From Euryarchaeota archaeon UBA40 (GTDB taxonomy: Archaea > Thermoplasmatota > Poseidoniia > Poseidoniales > Thalassarchaeaceae), in the NCBI GenBank assembly GCA_002506875.1, contig DAYJ01000074.1, positions 1 to 26,755 on the forward strand: DNA of 26,755 bases. The letters run 5' to 3'. A model generated the notes under the pieces. That model was not told the DNA's origin and ran no database searches. It was given only the letters and a program-made list of their open reading frames with translations. Below are positions 15,290-22,886 of this stretch, piece by piece (the first letter of the stretch is position 1; each line of letters starts with the position of its first letter). Both the position numbers and the translations under genes were made by a program.

Positions 15290-15937
15290 TCAAGCCTCGG
15301 AAGTAGCCATCGTAGCACTGTGCGCATAGACTGCAGCCACAGCACCAACCACTTGTGGCAGTAAGTGCATCCAACAATCAGCAATTGCCATCTTGCCAGT
15401 AACCATCAGCATTCCAGTAACTGCAGGATTAAATGAACCGAGAGAAATTGCACCGACAGTGAATGCGCCAGCCATTACAGTGAAACCGATTGCAGCACCA
15501 TAGAATGGATTCCCATCCTGTTCAGTTGCGACGTTTAGGATCACATACATCAAAGCGAATGTGAACAGGAGCTCGGCTGCCAAAACTGCGACTGTCGTAT
15601 CTCCAAAATCCTGAGCAGTAATTTCAGGTGCACCAGTTAGAACATGGAGACCTAGAAGACCCCCTACAACACCTGCAACAACCTGTGCGCCAATGTAGAC
15701 TGGGGCATCATCTTTGGAACAGTCCCCTTTGATGAAGAGGGCGATTGTCACGGCTGGATTGAAGTGAGCACCAGAGATATGTCCGACTGCATAGACCATT
15801 ACCATCAGCATCATACCAATCGCAACAGGTGCGAAGGAGCCTGCACTTCCAGCGACTGCTGCAGTGAATATAGTCAGAGTCAGGAAAAGTGTACCAATGA
15901 ACTCAGCAAGGCCTTTGGCAGTAGTAGTCGAAGTCAT
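15290..15937 (-). CDS. Aquaporin (MIP family) with altered second NPA loop
   Basis: The likely start at 15937 gives 215 residues; an in-frame ATG at 15970 would add 11. Six helices and two half-helices are evident. Loop B reads SGAHFNPAVT, the normal motif. Loop E reads SLGSFNPAVTGML: the NPA is kept but the arginine that normally follows it (NPAR) is valine. That arginine forms the narrow selectivity filter in water channels and glycerol facilitators, so the pore should be wider or pass another solute. The protein lacks the GlpF-type NLARD motif. It converges with icmF with a 5-base gap and precedes no same-strand gene downstream. The family call is firm; the substrate is open. Confidence 0.93.
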   Translation of the reverse strand: MTSTTTAKGLAEFIGTLFLTLTIFTAAVAGSAGSFAPVAIGMMLMVMVYAVGHISGAHFNPAVTIALFIKGDCSKDDAPVYIGAQVVAGVVGGLLGLHVLTGAPEITAQDFGDTTVAVLAAELLFTFALMYVILNVATEQDGNPFYGAAIGFTVMAGAFTVGAISLGSFNPAVTGMLMVTGKMAIADCWMHLLPQVVGAVAAVYAHSATMATSEA

Positions 15938-16003
15938 GATACAATCCTGTAACGACCCTAACTTAACCATGCATGGTCTAGAAATTGAAGAGATATTGAT
16001 TCC

Positions 16004-16900
16004 TCACCTCTGACAAGAGGGACAGAAGAAGGTGGAACGGTTTGATTGGACGATTCGGCGTATCTTATCTGAGCAACCCACGCTTTTACAGAATTCTCCC
16101 TCTCGCCCGTACACTGTGAAATTGACTGGGAACCAACCCACCTCATCCTCGCCTGAAACTCCTCGGAAATCCTGCAATGTTGAACCTCCTGCCTCGATTG
16201 CCTGTTCAAGAACCACAATTGTCTCTGATACAATCCGCTCTAAGCGTGCAGTCGGAGAACCATCCTTGCGGACAAGTGTCATCGCAGTCCTTCGTGGAGA
16301 AACACCTGCCCTATGCAAGATTTCGCTAACGTAGATATTCCCAAGACCGGCAACGGTACTCTGGTCTAGTAGAGCAGCTTTCATGGGCGTCCGCCTCCCA
16401 CGCAAACGATCTGCGAGAGTATTTGCATCGAACCTAGAGTCGAGTGGATCAGGGCCAAGGACACGTAGAAAAGGATCATCATCCATGCAACCGGGTTCAA
16501 TCAAATGCACATATCCGAACCGCCGTGCATCTGTGTATGTTGCCTGGATTCCACCTTCAAACTCCATTACAAGGTGGTCGTGAGGACCATCTCCTGTACC
16601 AATCGATGCTCCATGAGCGAAGGTTCCAGGAGTGAACGCGATACCCGGGCCCGACAAAGTCCAACGCCCAGACATTCCAAGCGAATTGAGTAGTACACTG
16701 CCATCCTGAATCTGGAAAACAAGATACTTACCACGTCTTTCTATTCGTTGCACTTGCTTCCCTTCGATTCGGCCAGCAAGCCCATCAGGGAAAGGGAATC
16801 GTAAATCGGGCCGTCGTAAAACTACCCTTTTGATGGTGCGCTGTTCGAGATAGGGTGCAAGACCCCTGCGCACCGTCTCTACCTCTGGCAGTTCGGGCAT
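16004..16900 (-). CDS. mutM: Formamidopyrimidine-DNA glycosylase (Fpg/MutM)
   Basis: This 298-residue enzyme starts MPELPEVETVRRGL, with the catalytic Pro2 and Glu3 of Fpg. It removes 8-oxoguanine and formamidopyrimidines and cleaves the abasic site. RRGKYL carries the conserved lysine (Lys57-equivalent), MSGR is the expected loop, and LLDQSTVAGLGNIYVSEIL is the helix-two-turn-helix. The C-terminal zinc finger is present but altered: CKSVGC, then CPSC, giving C-x4-C-x16-C-x2-C in place of C-x2-C. The finger's arginine-containing segment (IRRIVQSNRSTFFC) is intact. Fpg is mainly a bacterial enzyme, whereas most archaea use Ogg-type glycosylases, so acquisition by transfer is likely. It lies between the aquaporin (66-base gap) and fibrillarin genes on the same strand. 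Confidence 0.95.
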   Translation of the reverse strand: MPELPEVETVRRGLAPYLEQRTIKRVVLRRPDLRFPFPDGLAGRIEGKQVQRIERRGKYLVFQIQDGSVLLNSLGMSGRWTLSGPGIAFTPGTFAHGASIGTGDGPHDHLVMEFEGGIQATYTDARRFGYVHLIEPGCMDDDPFLRVLGPDPLDSRFDANTLADRLRGRRTPMKAALLDQSTVAGLGNIYVSEILHRAGVSPRRTAMTLVRKDGSPTARLERIVSETIVVLEQAIEAGGSTLQDFRGVSGEDEVGWFPVNFTVYGREGEFCKSVGCSDKIRRIVQSNRSTFFCPSCQR

Positions 16901-16944
16901 GAACAGGGCAAACGTTACTCCTCCATGAGGATGTGGCTACAGCA

Positions 16945-17646
16945 TTAGTCAGCACGGATTACAAACATGACGTGTTGATCCTCAAATCCACGGAGGTCAA
17001 TTCGCTCATTGAGTTGTAAATTGGAGGATGTCAAACGCTCCTCTGCTTGCGTGAATTTGGCTTCATCGCCCCCATCAGACCAACGCTCAGAAGCAGCCTT
17101 CAGCGAGAGGAGAGCAACACCACTAGGAGCAAGGAAACGTTCACAGATACGAATCATGAGATCGACCTGCCCAGCTTGAGACACATCTTGGAGAATCCAA
17201 GGTACACGTTCAGGAACAAAAGGTGCAAATTGGTCAAGACGACGTGCATCTGCAAGGACAGGAGAAATACCCGAACGGGCCCCTGACAACCGGATTAGAT
17301 CTCGAATACAGCGCGGCGAGAGGTCAACAGCGACGATACGGCCCCCGTGGTGATTATCTGACCCGCACAGATGATCGTGGAGATGAGAAATCGTTGTACC
17401 GTGGCCAGCACCAACGTAGAGGGCAGTTGAACCAGGCTCAGGAATCAAGAGAGTGGGGTCCCTCTTAGTTCGAATCAATGCCGCTGCGAGTTTGGAGGCC
17501 CGAGGATTCCACGATCTCCATTCAATCCGACCATCTCGCCGAAGATTCTCGTCGCGAAGACGGACACCTTTCACCGCATTCCTAGTCCAAAGACCGCGAC
17601 CACGACGCTGAACGCCCCAACCAATCTTCCCAGAATCGTCCGCCAA
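16945..17646 (-). CDS. flpA: Fibrillarin-like rRNA/tRNA 2'-O-methyltransferase
   Basis: Fibrillarin is the methyltransferase of box C/D sRNPs and acts with Nop5 and L7Ae on guide-selected riboses. ALYVGAGHGTTISHLHDHL is the SAM-binding motif; AVDLSPRCIRDL, PVLADARR and ILQDVSQ follow as in the family. The expected K-D-K-H set is present: SKLAAAL, the ADAR/QDV aspartates, LSLKAA and DQHVMFV. The frame is open to an ATG at 17775, but that would extend 43 residues into the nop5 gene without family similarity. A TTG at 17646 gives 233 residues, close to the usual 225-230. It stands 7 bases after GGAGG within a GGAGGTGA site at the nop5 stop. I therefore choose TTG. ATG at 17733 is the other alternative. 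Confidence 0.9.
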   Translation of the reverse strand: MADDSGKIGWGVQRRGRGLWTRNAVKGVRLRDENLRRDGRIEWRSWNPRASKLAAALIRTKRDPTLLIPEPGSTALYVGAGHGTTISHLHDHLCGSDNHHGGRIVAVDLSPRCIRDLIRLSGARSGISPVLADARRLDQFAPFVPERVPWILQDVSQAGQVDLMIRICERFLAPSGVALLSLKAASERWSDGGDEAKFTQAEERLTSSNLQLNERIDLRGFEDQHVMFVIRAD

Positions 17647-17650
17647 AGCA

Positions 17651-17658
17651 TCACCTCC
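17651..17658 (-). promoter_or_regulatory. Shine-Dalgarno site for fibrillarin in the nop5 stop region
   Basis: On the minus strand the sequence is GGAGGTGA, a full anti-SD match, whose last three bases are the nop5 stop codon. The fibrillarin TTG start follows at 17646. This argues for translational coupling of the two sRNP subunits. Confidence 0.6.
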
Positions 17659-18652
17659 GTCGCTTCGATGGCGGCTTAGGATGTCGGGAACGAACTGCTT
17701 GAACCGCTCGTTCAATTGCGGCAATCTCCTCATCACCCCATGCCTTGCCACCATGCTCATCGACACGTACTGCAATCGAAGCCTTTCCAGCTACGAGGCG
17801 AGATATCTTCCCCCGGACCCAACGAGGTGATCTCGAAATCCACGGGTGTTGAAAGATCATACCGTGCTTTGGAGGAGGAGAACCCGTACGAAGATGTGCG
17901 AAGAACGCCTTCTCCGCTCCAAGAACTTGGACTGTGCTACTCGGGAGCCGGGAGAGGCGGGCTCGCCCGTGTGCGGCCACCGTCATACGTGCAGCTAACA
18001 GAGGCCCGAGAAGAGCACTAAGAGAGGGGATATGGGATTCCGCATGGGTACGAATGGCTAACTCAGCGTCCTTAATTCGTCCCGACATCTCAACTGCTGA
18101 GGATGAGGCACCCTGGATGGCAACCCATTCTTCATTCGTAGGAGAGTGTTGAGGCGAATCAGTTTCAAGCCTCTGAAGAAGGTCCTCGAAGGAAGAGGAA
18201 GCAGCGGCTTCAGTGACAATATTACGACGTTGTTCATCGAGATCAATTCCAGTCAAGAATAACCCTACCCACTCCACAACACGGGACTCCATCGTAGTCC
18301 AACTGATACGCATCTCTTCCACGGCATGGACTAGGTGTTCCATTCTTCGATCAACATCACCCGCTGATTCCTCCAATCCGCGCCGTGCGAGAATGATGGA
18401 GGCTTGGTCAAGAAGTGACATCTCCTCGGAGGTAAACGGAGGCCAGATCTCCGGATTGATGGAAGAAAAATCGACTTCAGGAAATCTCTCAAAGAGATCC
18501 CGCGCCTCTGGAGTCATACGTTTTCTTCGAACCATTTCGATACGATCGGCTACTAATCCAGAGGAACGGACACCATCCCAAACTGATTCGTCGATGATGA
18601 TACCTTCAGCATCAACGACGCGCGCTAGGCGCCAGTCCCAGTGTAGATGCAT
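17651..18652 (-). CDS. nop5: Nop5 (NOP56/58-like) box C/D sRNP core protein
   Basis: This 333-residue protein scaffolds the C/D guide RNP and links L7Ae and the RNA to fibrillarin. The Nop domain is clear: HIPSLSALLGPLLAARM, then LPSSTVQVLGAEKAFFAHLR, then PPKHGMIFQHPWI and RGKISRLVAGKASIAVRVD. Upstream of it are the long helices of the coiled-coil region (about 120-220). The N-terminal domain, expected to bind fibrillarin, is short and divergent, so the protein is smaller than many archaeal Nop5 proteins. The basic tail (SRHPKPPSKRRR) is typical. The gene directly precedes fibrillarin, the usual archaeal arrangement. It is divergent from crcB with 87 bases between starts. Confidence 0.93.
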   Translation of the reverse strand: MHLHWDWRLARVVDAEGIIIDESVWDGVRSSGLVADRIEMVRRKRMTPEARDLFERFPEVDFSSINPEIWPPFTSEEMSLLDQASIILARRGLEESAGDVDRRMEHLVHAVEEMRISWTTMESRVVEWVGLFLTGIDLDEQRRNIVTEAAASSSFEDLLQRLETDSPQHSPTNEEWVAIQGASSSAVEMSGRIKDAELAIRTHAESHIPSLSALLGPLLAARMTVAAHGRARLSRLPSSTVQVLGAEKAFFAHLRTGSPPPKHGMIFQHPWISRSPRWVRGKISRLVAGKASIAVRVDEHGGKAWGDEEIAAIERAVQAVRSRHPKPPSKRRR

Positions 18653-18739
18653 GCCCCTTGGGGGGGGCTCAGATGCATGAAGGGAACGGAACCAAAATCT
18701 CTCACGAAGGGCTTTGGACCCAGTCGGAAAATTACGGCC

Positions 18740-19111
18740 ATGGATATACGCCCCCTACTCCTTGTCGCCGCAGGCGGTGCTATCGGAGCCATTCTGAGAT
18801 ACCAGATTACACTCACTCTACCAATGGAAAGTCATTGGGCCACAATGGGGATCAATCTACTTGGCGCACTCCTCTTAGGTATCCTTGCTGGAGGCCTCCA
18901 CGGTGGAGGTGTCATCTCAGATGATTTGCTCCTATTCTTTGGGACTGGACTCCTTGGTGCCTTCACTACGATGAGTACATTCAGTCTAGATCTTGCTACC
19001 CTGTTCGATGCTGACCGCTTCGGTACAATAGGCATACATCTCGTTGCAACAGGCGTTCTTGGCCCAGCCCTGGCACTGGCGGGATGGAAATTGACTGCAA
19101 TAGTGCTTTAG
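18740..19111 (+). CDS. crcB: Fluoride ion channel CrcB/Fluc
   Basis: The start at 18740 gives 123 residues, the normal length for a CrcB subunit; a longer frame from 18647 adds a hydrophilic leader unlike the family. Four membrane helices are evident. Signatures are GGAIGAILRY near the N-terminus, GINLLGALLLGIL with the pore asparagine, and GTGLLGAFTTMSTFS carrying the TTxST motif of the central sodium site and fluoride pore. CrcB works as an antiparallel dual-topology dimer that lets fluoride leave the cell. Only one copy is seen, so a homodimer is expected. No fluoride riboswitch is recognisable in the 87-base leader. It lies 88 bases before tfs. Confidence 0.93.
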   Translation: MDIRPLLLVAAGGAIGAILRYQITLTLPMESHWATMGINLLGALLLGILAGGLHGGGVISDDLLLFFGTGLLGAFTTMSTFSLDLATLFDADRFGTIGIHLVATGVLGPALALAGWKLTAIVL

Positions 19112-19199
19112 ATTCGGTCACGAACAAAGCGAGAATTGAAAACAGGATACTTATCCCTGAACCTATTGCGTAGTAAACGCACAACGAAGGTGAGCAAGC

Positions 19200-19556
19200 A
19201 TGTTCTGTCCGAAATGTGGTGAATTATCCTTCCCTGATCCATCAGGGATTATCAAATGTCCAAATCACGCCTGCGGTTACAATGGGCCGATTAATCAGAA
19301 TCTGGAGATTGACGGGAAAGAGATCGACCTTGTCAACGCCAGTTCCACCTCCAAGGCATCCGATCTCAAACACCTCAAGGAAGTCATTGCTGAGTCGGAG
19401 GGGCAAGGTGTATTGCAGGAAGGGTCCCTCATGTGCCCGAAATGTGACTGCCAGAGAATCTACGTCGAACTCCGACAAACACGAAGTTCGGATGAGCCGG
19501 AAACAAAGATTGGCACTTGTGCGGATTGCGGTCACAAGTTCCGTGAATATGCATGA
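19200..19556 (+). CDS. tfs: Transcription factor S (TFS, TFIIS/RPB9-like)
   Basis: This 118-residue protein has two zinc ribbons. The N-terminal one (MFCPKCGE ... CPNHACGY) resembles RPB9. The C-terminal one (MCPKCDCQRI ... CADCGHKFREYA) resembles TFIIS. The hairpin QTRSSDEPET holds the Asp-Glu pair that reaches the RNA polymerase active site and stimulates cleavage of backtracked RNA; archaeal TFS normally reads RSADEPET. The intact acidic pair points to an active cleavage factor, not an inhibitory paralogue. A GGTGA site (19189-19193) stands 6 bases before the ATG. The gene lies 86 bases upstream of pcn on the same strand, a common archaeal neighbourhood of information-processing genes. Confidence 0.94.
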   Translation: MFCPKCGELSFPDPSGIIKCPNHACGYNGPINQNLEIDGKEIDLVNASSTSKASDLKHLKEVIAESEGQGVLQEGSLMCPKCDCQRIYVELRQTRSSDEPETKIGTCADCGHKFREYA

Positions 19557-19642
19557 AGTCACTCCAACAAGTAGTGTTGATTCCCACGAACCCTTTTGGA
19601 CCTCGTTTAAGCACCCTCGATACCGACCAATAGGTGATTAAG

Positions 19643-20386
19643 ATGCTACAGTTCACTTCACGCCCTGAGACCATGCGCACTATTGTCGACGTCCTGAGCG
19701 TCATTGTTGAGGAAGCGAGGATGAAGTTCTCTGCCGATGGACTTGACATTAGTGTGGTAGACGCAAGCCATGTTGCCCTGATTAAAATGCATGTTGATGC
19801 AGCAGCATTTGAGACATGGGAAGCTAGCGACACAGTACTTGCTATCGAACTTACAAAGTTACGTGACCTGCTCAAGCTCGCGGGTCCCGACGACCTCGTC
19901 GATGTCAGTTACGACCCGAATGTTGGACAGGTGGACATCAAAGTAGGTGAGGTTGATCGCTCAATTCGCCCTATCGATCATACCCTCATGAACGAGCCAA
20001 AAGTACCTGAACTTGACTTGAAGAGCAAGGTCAAGATTAGTGCAACAAAACTGAACAAGGCACTCCAAGCTGCTCGTTTAGTTGGTGAACTCGTAACCCT
20101 ATCCCTAGACCCGAAACAATTCAATCTCCATGTGCAAGGCGATCAGGATTCGGTGTCTGTAACTCATGAAGCAGGACAGCTCGAAGACCTCGTCGCTGAG
20201 GCACCAGTAAAATCAACCTACAGCACAACCTACCTACAACCCATTGTCAAAGCAATAGATGGATCTGTCCAGTCGGTAGAGGTCTGCTTTGATGATAAAT
20301 ATCCTCTGAACCTCAATTTTGAAATTGCGGATGGAGCAGGGAGTGTCACATATTTCCTTGCTCCACGTATCGAAGATACGGTCTAA
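19643..20386 (+). CDS. pcn: DNA polymerase sliding clamp PCNA
   Basis: The ATG at 19643 gives 247 residues; AGGTGA at 19632-19637 lies 5 bases before it. A GTG at 19634 would add three residues but sits inside that site. PCNA forms a trimeric ring that tethers DNA polymerase, ligase and nucleases to DNA. Both halves of the clamp fold can be followed: FSADGLDISVVDASHVALIKM, then LRDLLKLAGPDDLVDVSYD, then the interdomain connector, ending in VTYFLAPRIEDTV, which is the family's LAPRIE end. Only one PCNA gene is visible, which suggests a homotrimer. A glycosyltransferase gene follows after about 50 bases. Confidence 0.97.
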   Translation: MLQFTSRPETMRTIVDVLSVIVEEARMKFSADGLDISVVDASHVALIKMHVDAAAFETWEASDTVLAIELTKLRDLLKLAGPDDLVDVSYDPNVGQVDIKVGEVDRSIRPIDHTLMNEPKVPELDLKSKVKISATKLNKALQAARLVGELVTLSLDPKQFNLHVQGDQDSVSVTHEAGQLEDLVAEAPVKSTYSTTYLQPIVKAIDGSVQSVEVCFDDKYPLNLNFEIADGAGSVTYFLAPRIEDTV

Positions 20387-20438
20387 TTCTCCCCCTACGA
20401 CCCGTGAGGGTCTTGAACAAGGTCGGAGTCCGAGGAGC

Positions 20439-21521
20439 ATGGAGATGGGCAGCGTATGTGTCCTGATTCCGAGCGTCGGTAATGCAAACGAGTTGAAGGT
20501 CGTCCTTGAAGGCCTGAAACAACAGGATCACGATGGCCCAATTGAGGTAGTCGTAGTCGGGCCTGGAAATGATCCTGGGCGTGAAGTTGCTGAGCAAAAT
20601 GGTGCGCGTTTCATCGATGATGGAGGAGTCCGTACAAGGGCCGATGCTTGCAACGTCGGCATAAAGAATACAGAATCTGAATTTGTATTCTTCACTGACG
20701 ACGACGTCATTGTCCCATCTAATTGGATATCATCGCTCATCCGCTGGTTCGATCGAACGCAAGTCGCGGGCGTAGGTGGGCCAAACTTCGCTCCTCCACA
20801 GGAATCCACATTCTGGCAGCGAGTCATCGATGTGACATTCTGCAGCCGTTGGGTTACGGCAGGAACCAACTACGGAAATCGAGCGAAAGGTGATCTCGAA
20901 GAGGTGGAACAACTCCCTGGAGTCAATGCAGCCTATCGCCGAACCGTTCTCGAAGAAGTAGGAGGATTTGATCAAGGTGCAATCGGTTGTGAGGACGCGA
21001 TGCTCGATCACCGTATCCGTGCTGCAGGTCATAGGTTATGGCAGGACGGATCTGCAATTATGTGGCACCGACGTCGAGGACCTGGACGAGTGCGTAAACA
21101 GATTGGGAACTACGGCCTAGTTAGAATCCTCGCCAGTCATCGACATCCAGAAATGCGATCTTGGTCCCATATACTCGTTGGCCTATTCCCTATCCTCGCA
21201 GCCTTAGGTATTCTCGCATTTTTTTACGGTGCAGCCATGGGAGGGGGCGCCTGGGATCTCTGGTTCAGTATTGAGGGACCTTGGTCGATTGAACGCCTCT
21301 CCTTCCACGGGTCTCTCGGCCTAATGGGCCTCTATGTCGCGATATGCTGGGTGGGGGCACTCCTAGGTACTTCACCTTCTCGTGGACCACTGACTATCTT
21401 CGCAGCCCCATTGATGACTTTCCTAATGCACTGGTCGTATGGACGTGGTGTCCTCGAAGGGTGGAAACGAATTCGCTCAGGACGATTAGGATTCCAGATT
21501 GATGACCGAACCCGATCGTAA
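20439..21521 (+). CDS. Family 2 glycosyltransferase with C-terminal membrane helices
   Basis: The GT-A domain begins VCVLIPSVGNANELKVVL. FVFFTDDDVIVPSNWI carries the Asp motif for nucleotide-sugar and metal binding. PGVNAAYRRTVLEEVGGFD and IGCEDAMLDHRIRAAG hold the acceptor-side ED motif of processive-type GT2 enzymes. About three membrane helices follow in the last 130 residues, so the enzyme is a membrane protein with a cytoplasmic catalytic domain. It probably elongates surface glycans or glycolipids; the sugar is unknown. The start is chosen at 20439 (360 residues); ATG 20445 is spaced better (7 bases) from GAGGAG at 20432-20437. A longer open frame from 20319 overlaps pcn and lacks family similarity. 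Confidence 0.9.
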   Translation: MEMGSVCVLIPSVGNANELKVVLEGLKQQDHDGPIEVVVVGPGNDPGREVAEQNGARFIDDGGVRTRADACNVGIKNTESEFVFFTDDDVIVPSNWISSLIRWFDRTQVAGVGGPNFAPPQESTFWQRVIDVTFCSRWVTAGTNYGNRAKGDLEEVEQLPGVNAAYRRTVLEEVGGFDQGAIGCEDAMLDHRIRAAGHRLWQDGSAIMWHRRRGPGRVRKQIGNYGLVRILASHRHPEMRSWSHILVGLFPILAALGILAFFYGAAMGGGAWDLWFSIEGPWSIERLSFHGSLGLMGLYVAICWVGALLGTSPSRGPLTIFAAPLMTFLMHWSYGRGVLEGWKRIRSGRLGFQIDDRTRS

Positions 21522-22097
21522 TCATCGGAGTCCATGATTTCCTACGAGTAATGGAAGGGCAAATACGGCCCCACAGAAACCCCCTTGACACACGGCTCCA
21601 CCTACTGTGCTCAACTTCCCAATCATGATGATTGTCTCGTTAGACATACCAAATTCACTGAGATCTTGCCCACCCGTAAAGATCTCTTCGGGCATGAGAA
21701 AGGCCATCGATACCTGTAATATGGTTACAACAACAAGCGTCCCTAGAGTTATCCATTGCCCAATCATTTCGAACTTCTGCATTCGATAACCCCCATAGAG
21801 GAATCCGATCCCTCCGAGAATCCCGATTACACCGGATACCGAGTAAAACCATGTAGGGACGAGTGCAACATCCATCCTACTTAGATCATTAGAGAAGAAA
21901 CTCATTACTTGGCCAGTACCGATATTCATAAGGCCACCAACAATTGAAAGTGCACCCATCACCATGGCAATGATTCCAATGATTCTGGCAATCTGAGTAG
22001 GTGGCTCCTCGAAGGGTACGAAGTATGTCGTTTCAGATGTTGGAGACACCTCACCAGACAACAATGGCTGCGTAGAGTCCTCGTTTCCACTTTGCAT
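21522..22097 (-). CDS. Hypothetical four-helix membrane protein
   Basis: This 191-residue protein is unrecognised. A polar N-terminus of about 35 residues, rich in Ser, Thr, Glu and Pro, is followed by about four membrane helices. The first pair is glycine-rich (IARIIGIIAMVMGALSIVGG), and a loop of about 25 residues separates helices 3 and 4. The gene starts 51 bases after the FGE-like gene on the same strand and could be the last gene of the ABC exporter unit. Its stop touches that of the glycosyltransferase gene with no gap. Nothing indicates a substrate or enzyme activity. Confidence 0.7.
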   Translation of the reverse strand: MQSGNEDSTQPLLSGEVSPTSETTYFVPFEEPPTQIARIIGIIAMVMGALSIVGGLMNIGTGQVMSFFSNDLSRMDVALVPTWFYSVSGVIGILGGIGFLYGGYRMQKFEMIGQWITLGTLVVVTILQVSMAFLMPEEIFTGGQDLSEFGMSNETIIMIGKLSTVGGAVCQGGFCGAVFALPLLVGNHGLR

Positions 22098-22148
22098 GTG
22101 TATTGCTCCTCTCCAAATGTGGATTAGTGTATCGTTGGAATCAATGAA

Positions 22149-22883
22149 TCATTCAGGTTCTGAATCAAGTTTGAATAAATGGAAACGTGGACGCCAGAGA
22201 ATTCCAGTCAATAGGCTAAGCATCAAGCCACCGAGAATCAATCCAGGCCAACCTTCTGCAATATATCCGGGGCGAGCATTGACTGCAGCCCACGCAAAGG
22301 AAGGGATGATACCAACGACGATTGCGATAATTGATTCCTCAGAGAACCGTCGTGTAGGATCAGGGCCCCGAGGTAAGGGATTACCATCACCCTCCCAACC
22401 CTGAGGTGGACGAACAGGACGAACAAATCGGACGAAGCCCTCGGGAATTTCGGATGGAGCGAGATGAGCAATATAATCGCCAGAGTTACTCCTTCTACGA
22501 ATGAGGCGTTGACCATTAGGCCCCTTCGGACGGCCATCCGTGGGCTGGCCCCAATATCCTCGAGGCTCAATCCGATCTATCAGAAGTTCATCTCCTGCTA
22601 CTGGTTCCAAAGCATCTGAATCATGGGCACAAATCCACTCGCCTTCAGTTGGTGGACGGATTCCTGCAGCAGTCATCGCCACCTCCCATCCTCCTTTTGC
22701 ACCGAAGCGTTCCTCGACTTCGCTAATGGTGTAGCCTCTACGACTAATCTCAAACGCTTGAACTCGGGACTGATGAGGAGGGCCGATATCACCAAACAAA
22801 ATCCCGCGTCTTGAACCTCCGAGAACCACGACCCCTCCGTCGAATGAAACCCATTCAATATCCTCGCCACTGGACGAGGTCAT
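22149..22883 (-). CDS. Membrane protein with faint formylglycine-generating-enzyme-like region
   Basis: In this 244-residue protein the segment GGWEVAMTAAGIRPPTEGEWI recalls, in order and spacing, the RLPTEAEWEYA motif of the FGE/sulfatase-modifying-factor fold, and EGFVRFVRPVRPP could be its closing GFR strand. The catalytic cysteines of true FGE are not visible, so any fold match is a degenerate or binding version. The last 60 residues hold two membrane helices and a short tail. The gene begins 3 bases after the ABC exporter stop, so the two are almost certainly co-translated. The real function is unknown; I hold the FGE link at low confidence, but the gene itself is secure. Confidence 0.75.
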   Translation of the reverse strand: MTSSSGEDIEWVSFDGGVVVLGGSRRGILFGDIGPPHQSRVQAFEISRRGYTISEVEERFGAKGGWEVAMTAAGIRPPTEGEWICAHDSDALEPVAGDELLIDRIEPRGYWGQPTDGRPKGPNGQRLIRRRSNSGDYIAHLAPSEIPEGFVRFVRPVRPPQGWEGDGNPLPRGPDPTRRFSEESIIAIVVGIIPSFAWAAVNARPGYIAEGWPGLILGGLMLSLLTGILWRPRFHLFKLDSEPE

Positions 22884-22886
22884 ATC

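Noticed and set aside
17647..17775. N-terminal extension of fibrillarin from ATG 17775
   Set aside because: The added 43 residues lie inside nop5 in another frame and have no counterpart in fibrillarins; the TTG at 17646 has a strong SD site.
18653..18739. Fluoride riboswitch upstream of crcB
   Set aside because: The 87-base leader shows no match to the crcB motif's conserved pseudoknot segments, and its length is short for one.
18647..18739. Upstream extension of crcB from ATG 18647
   Set aside because: It adds a hydrophilic leader before a standard CrcB start and overlaps the start region of nop5.
20319..20438. Longer start for the glycosyltransferase overlapping pcn
   Set aside because: It overlaps the PCNA C-terminus in another frame and lacks GT2 similarity; SD-like GAGGAG supports a start near 20439-20445.
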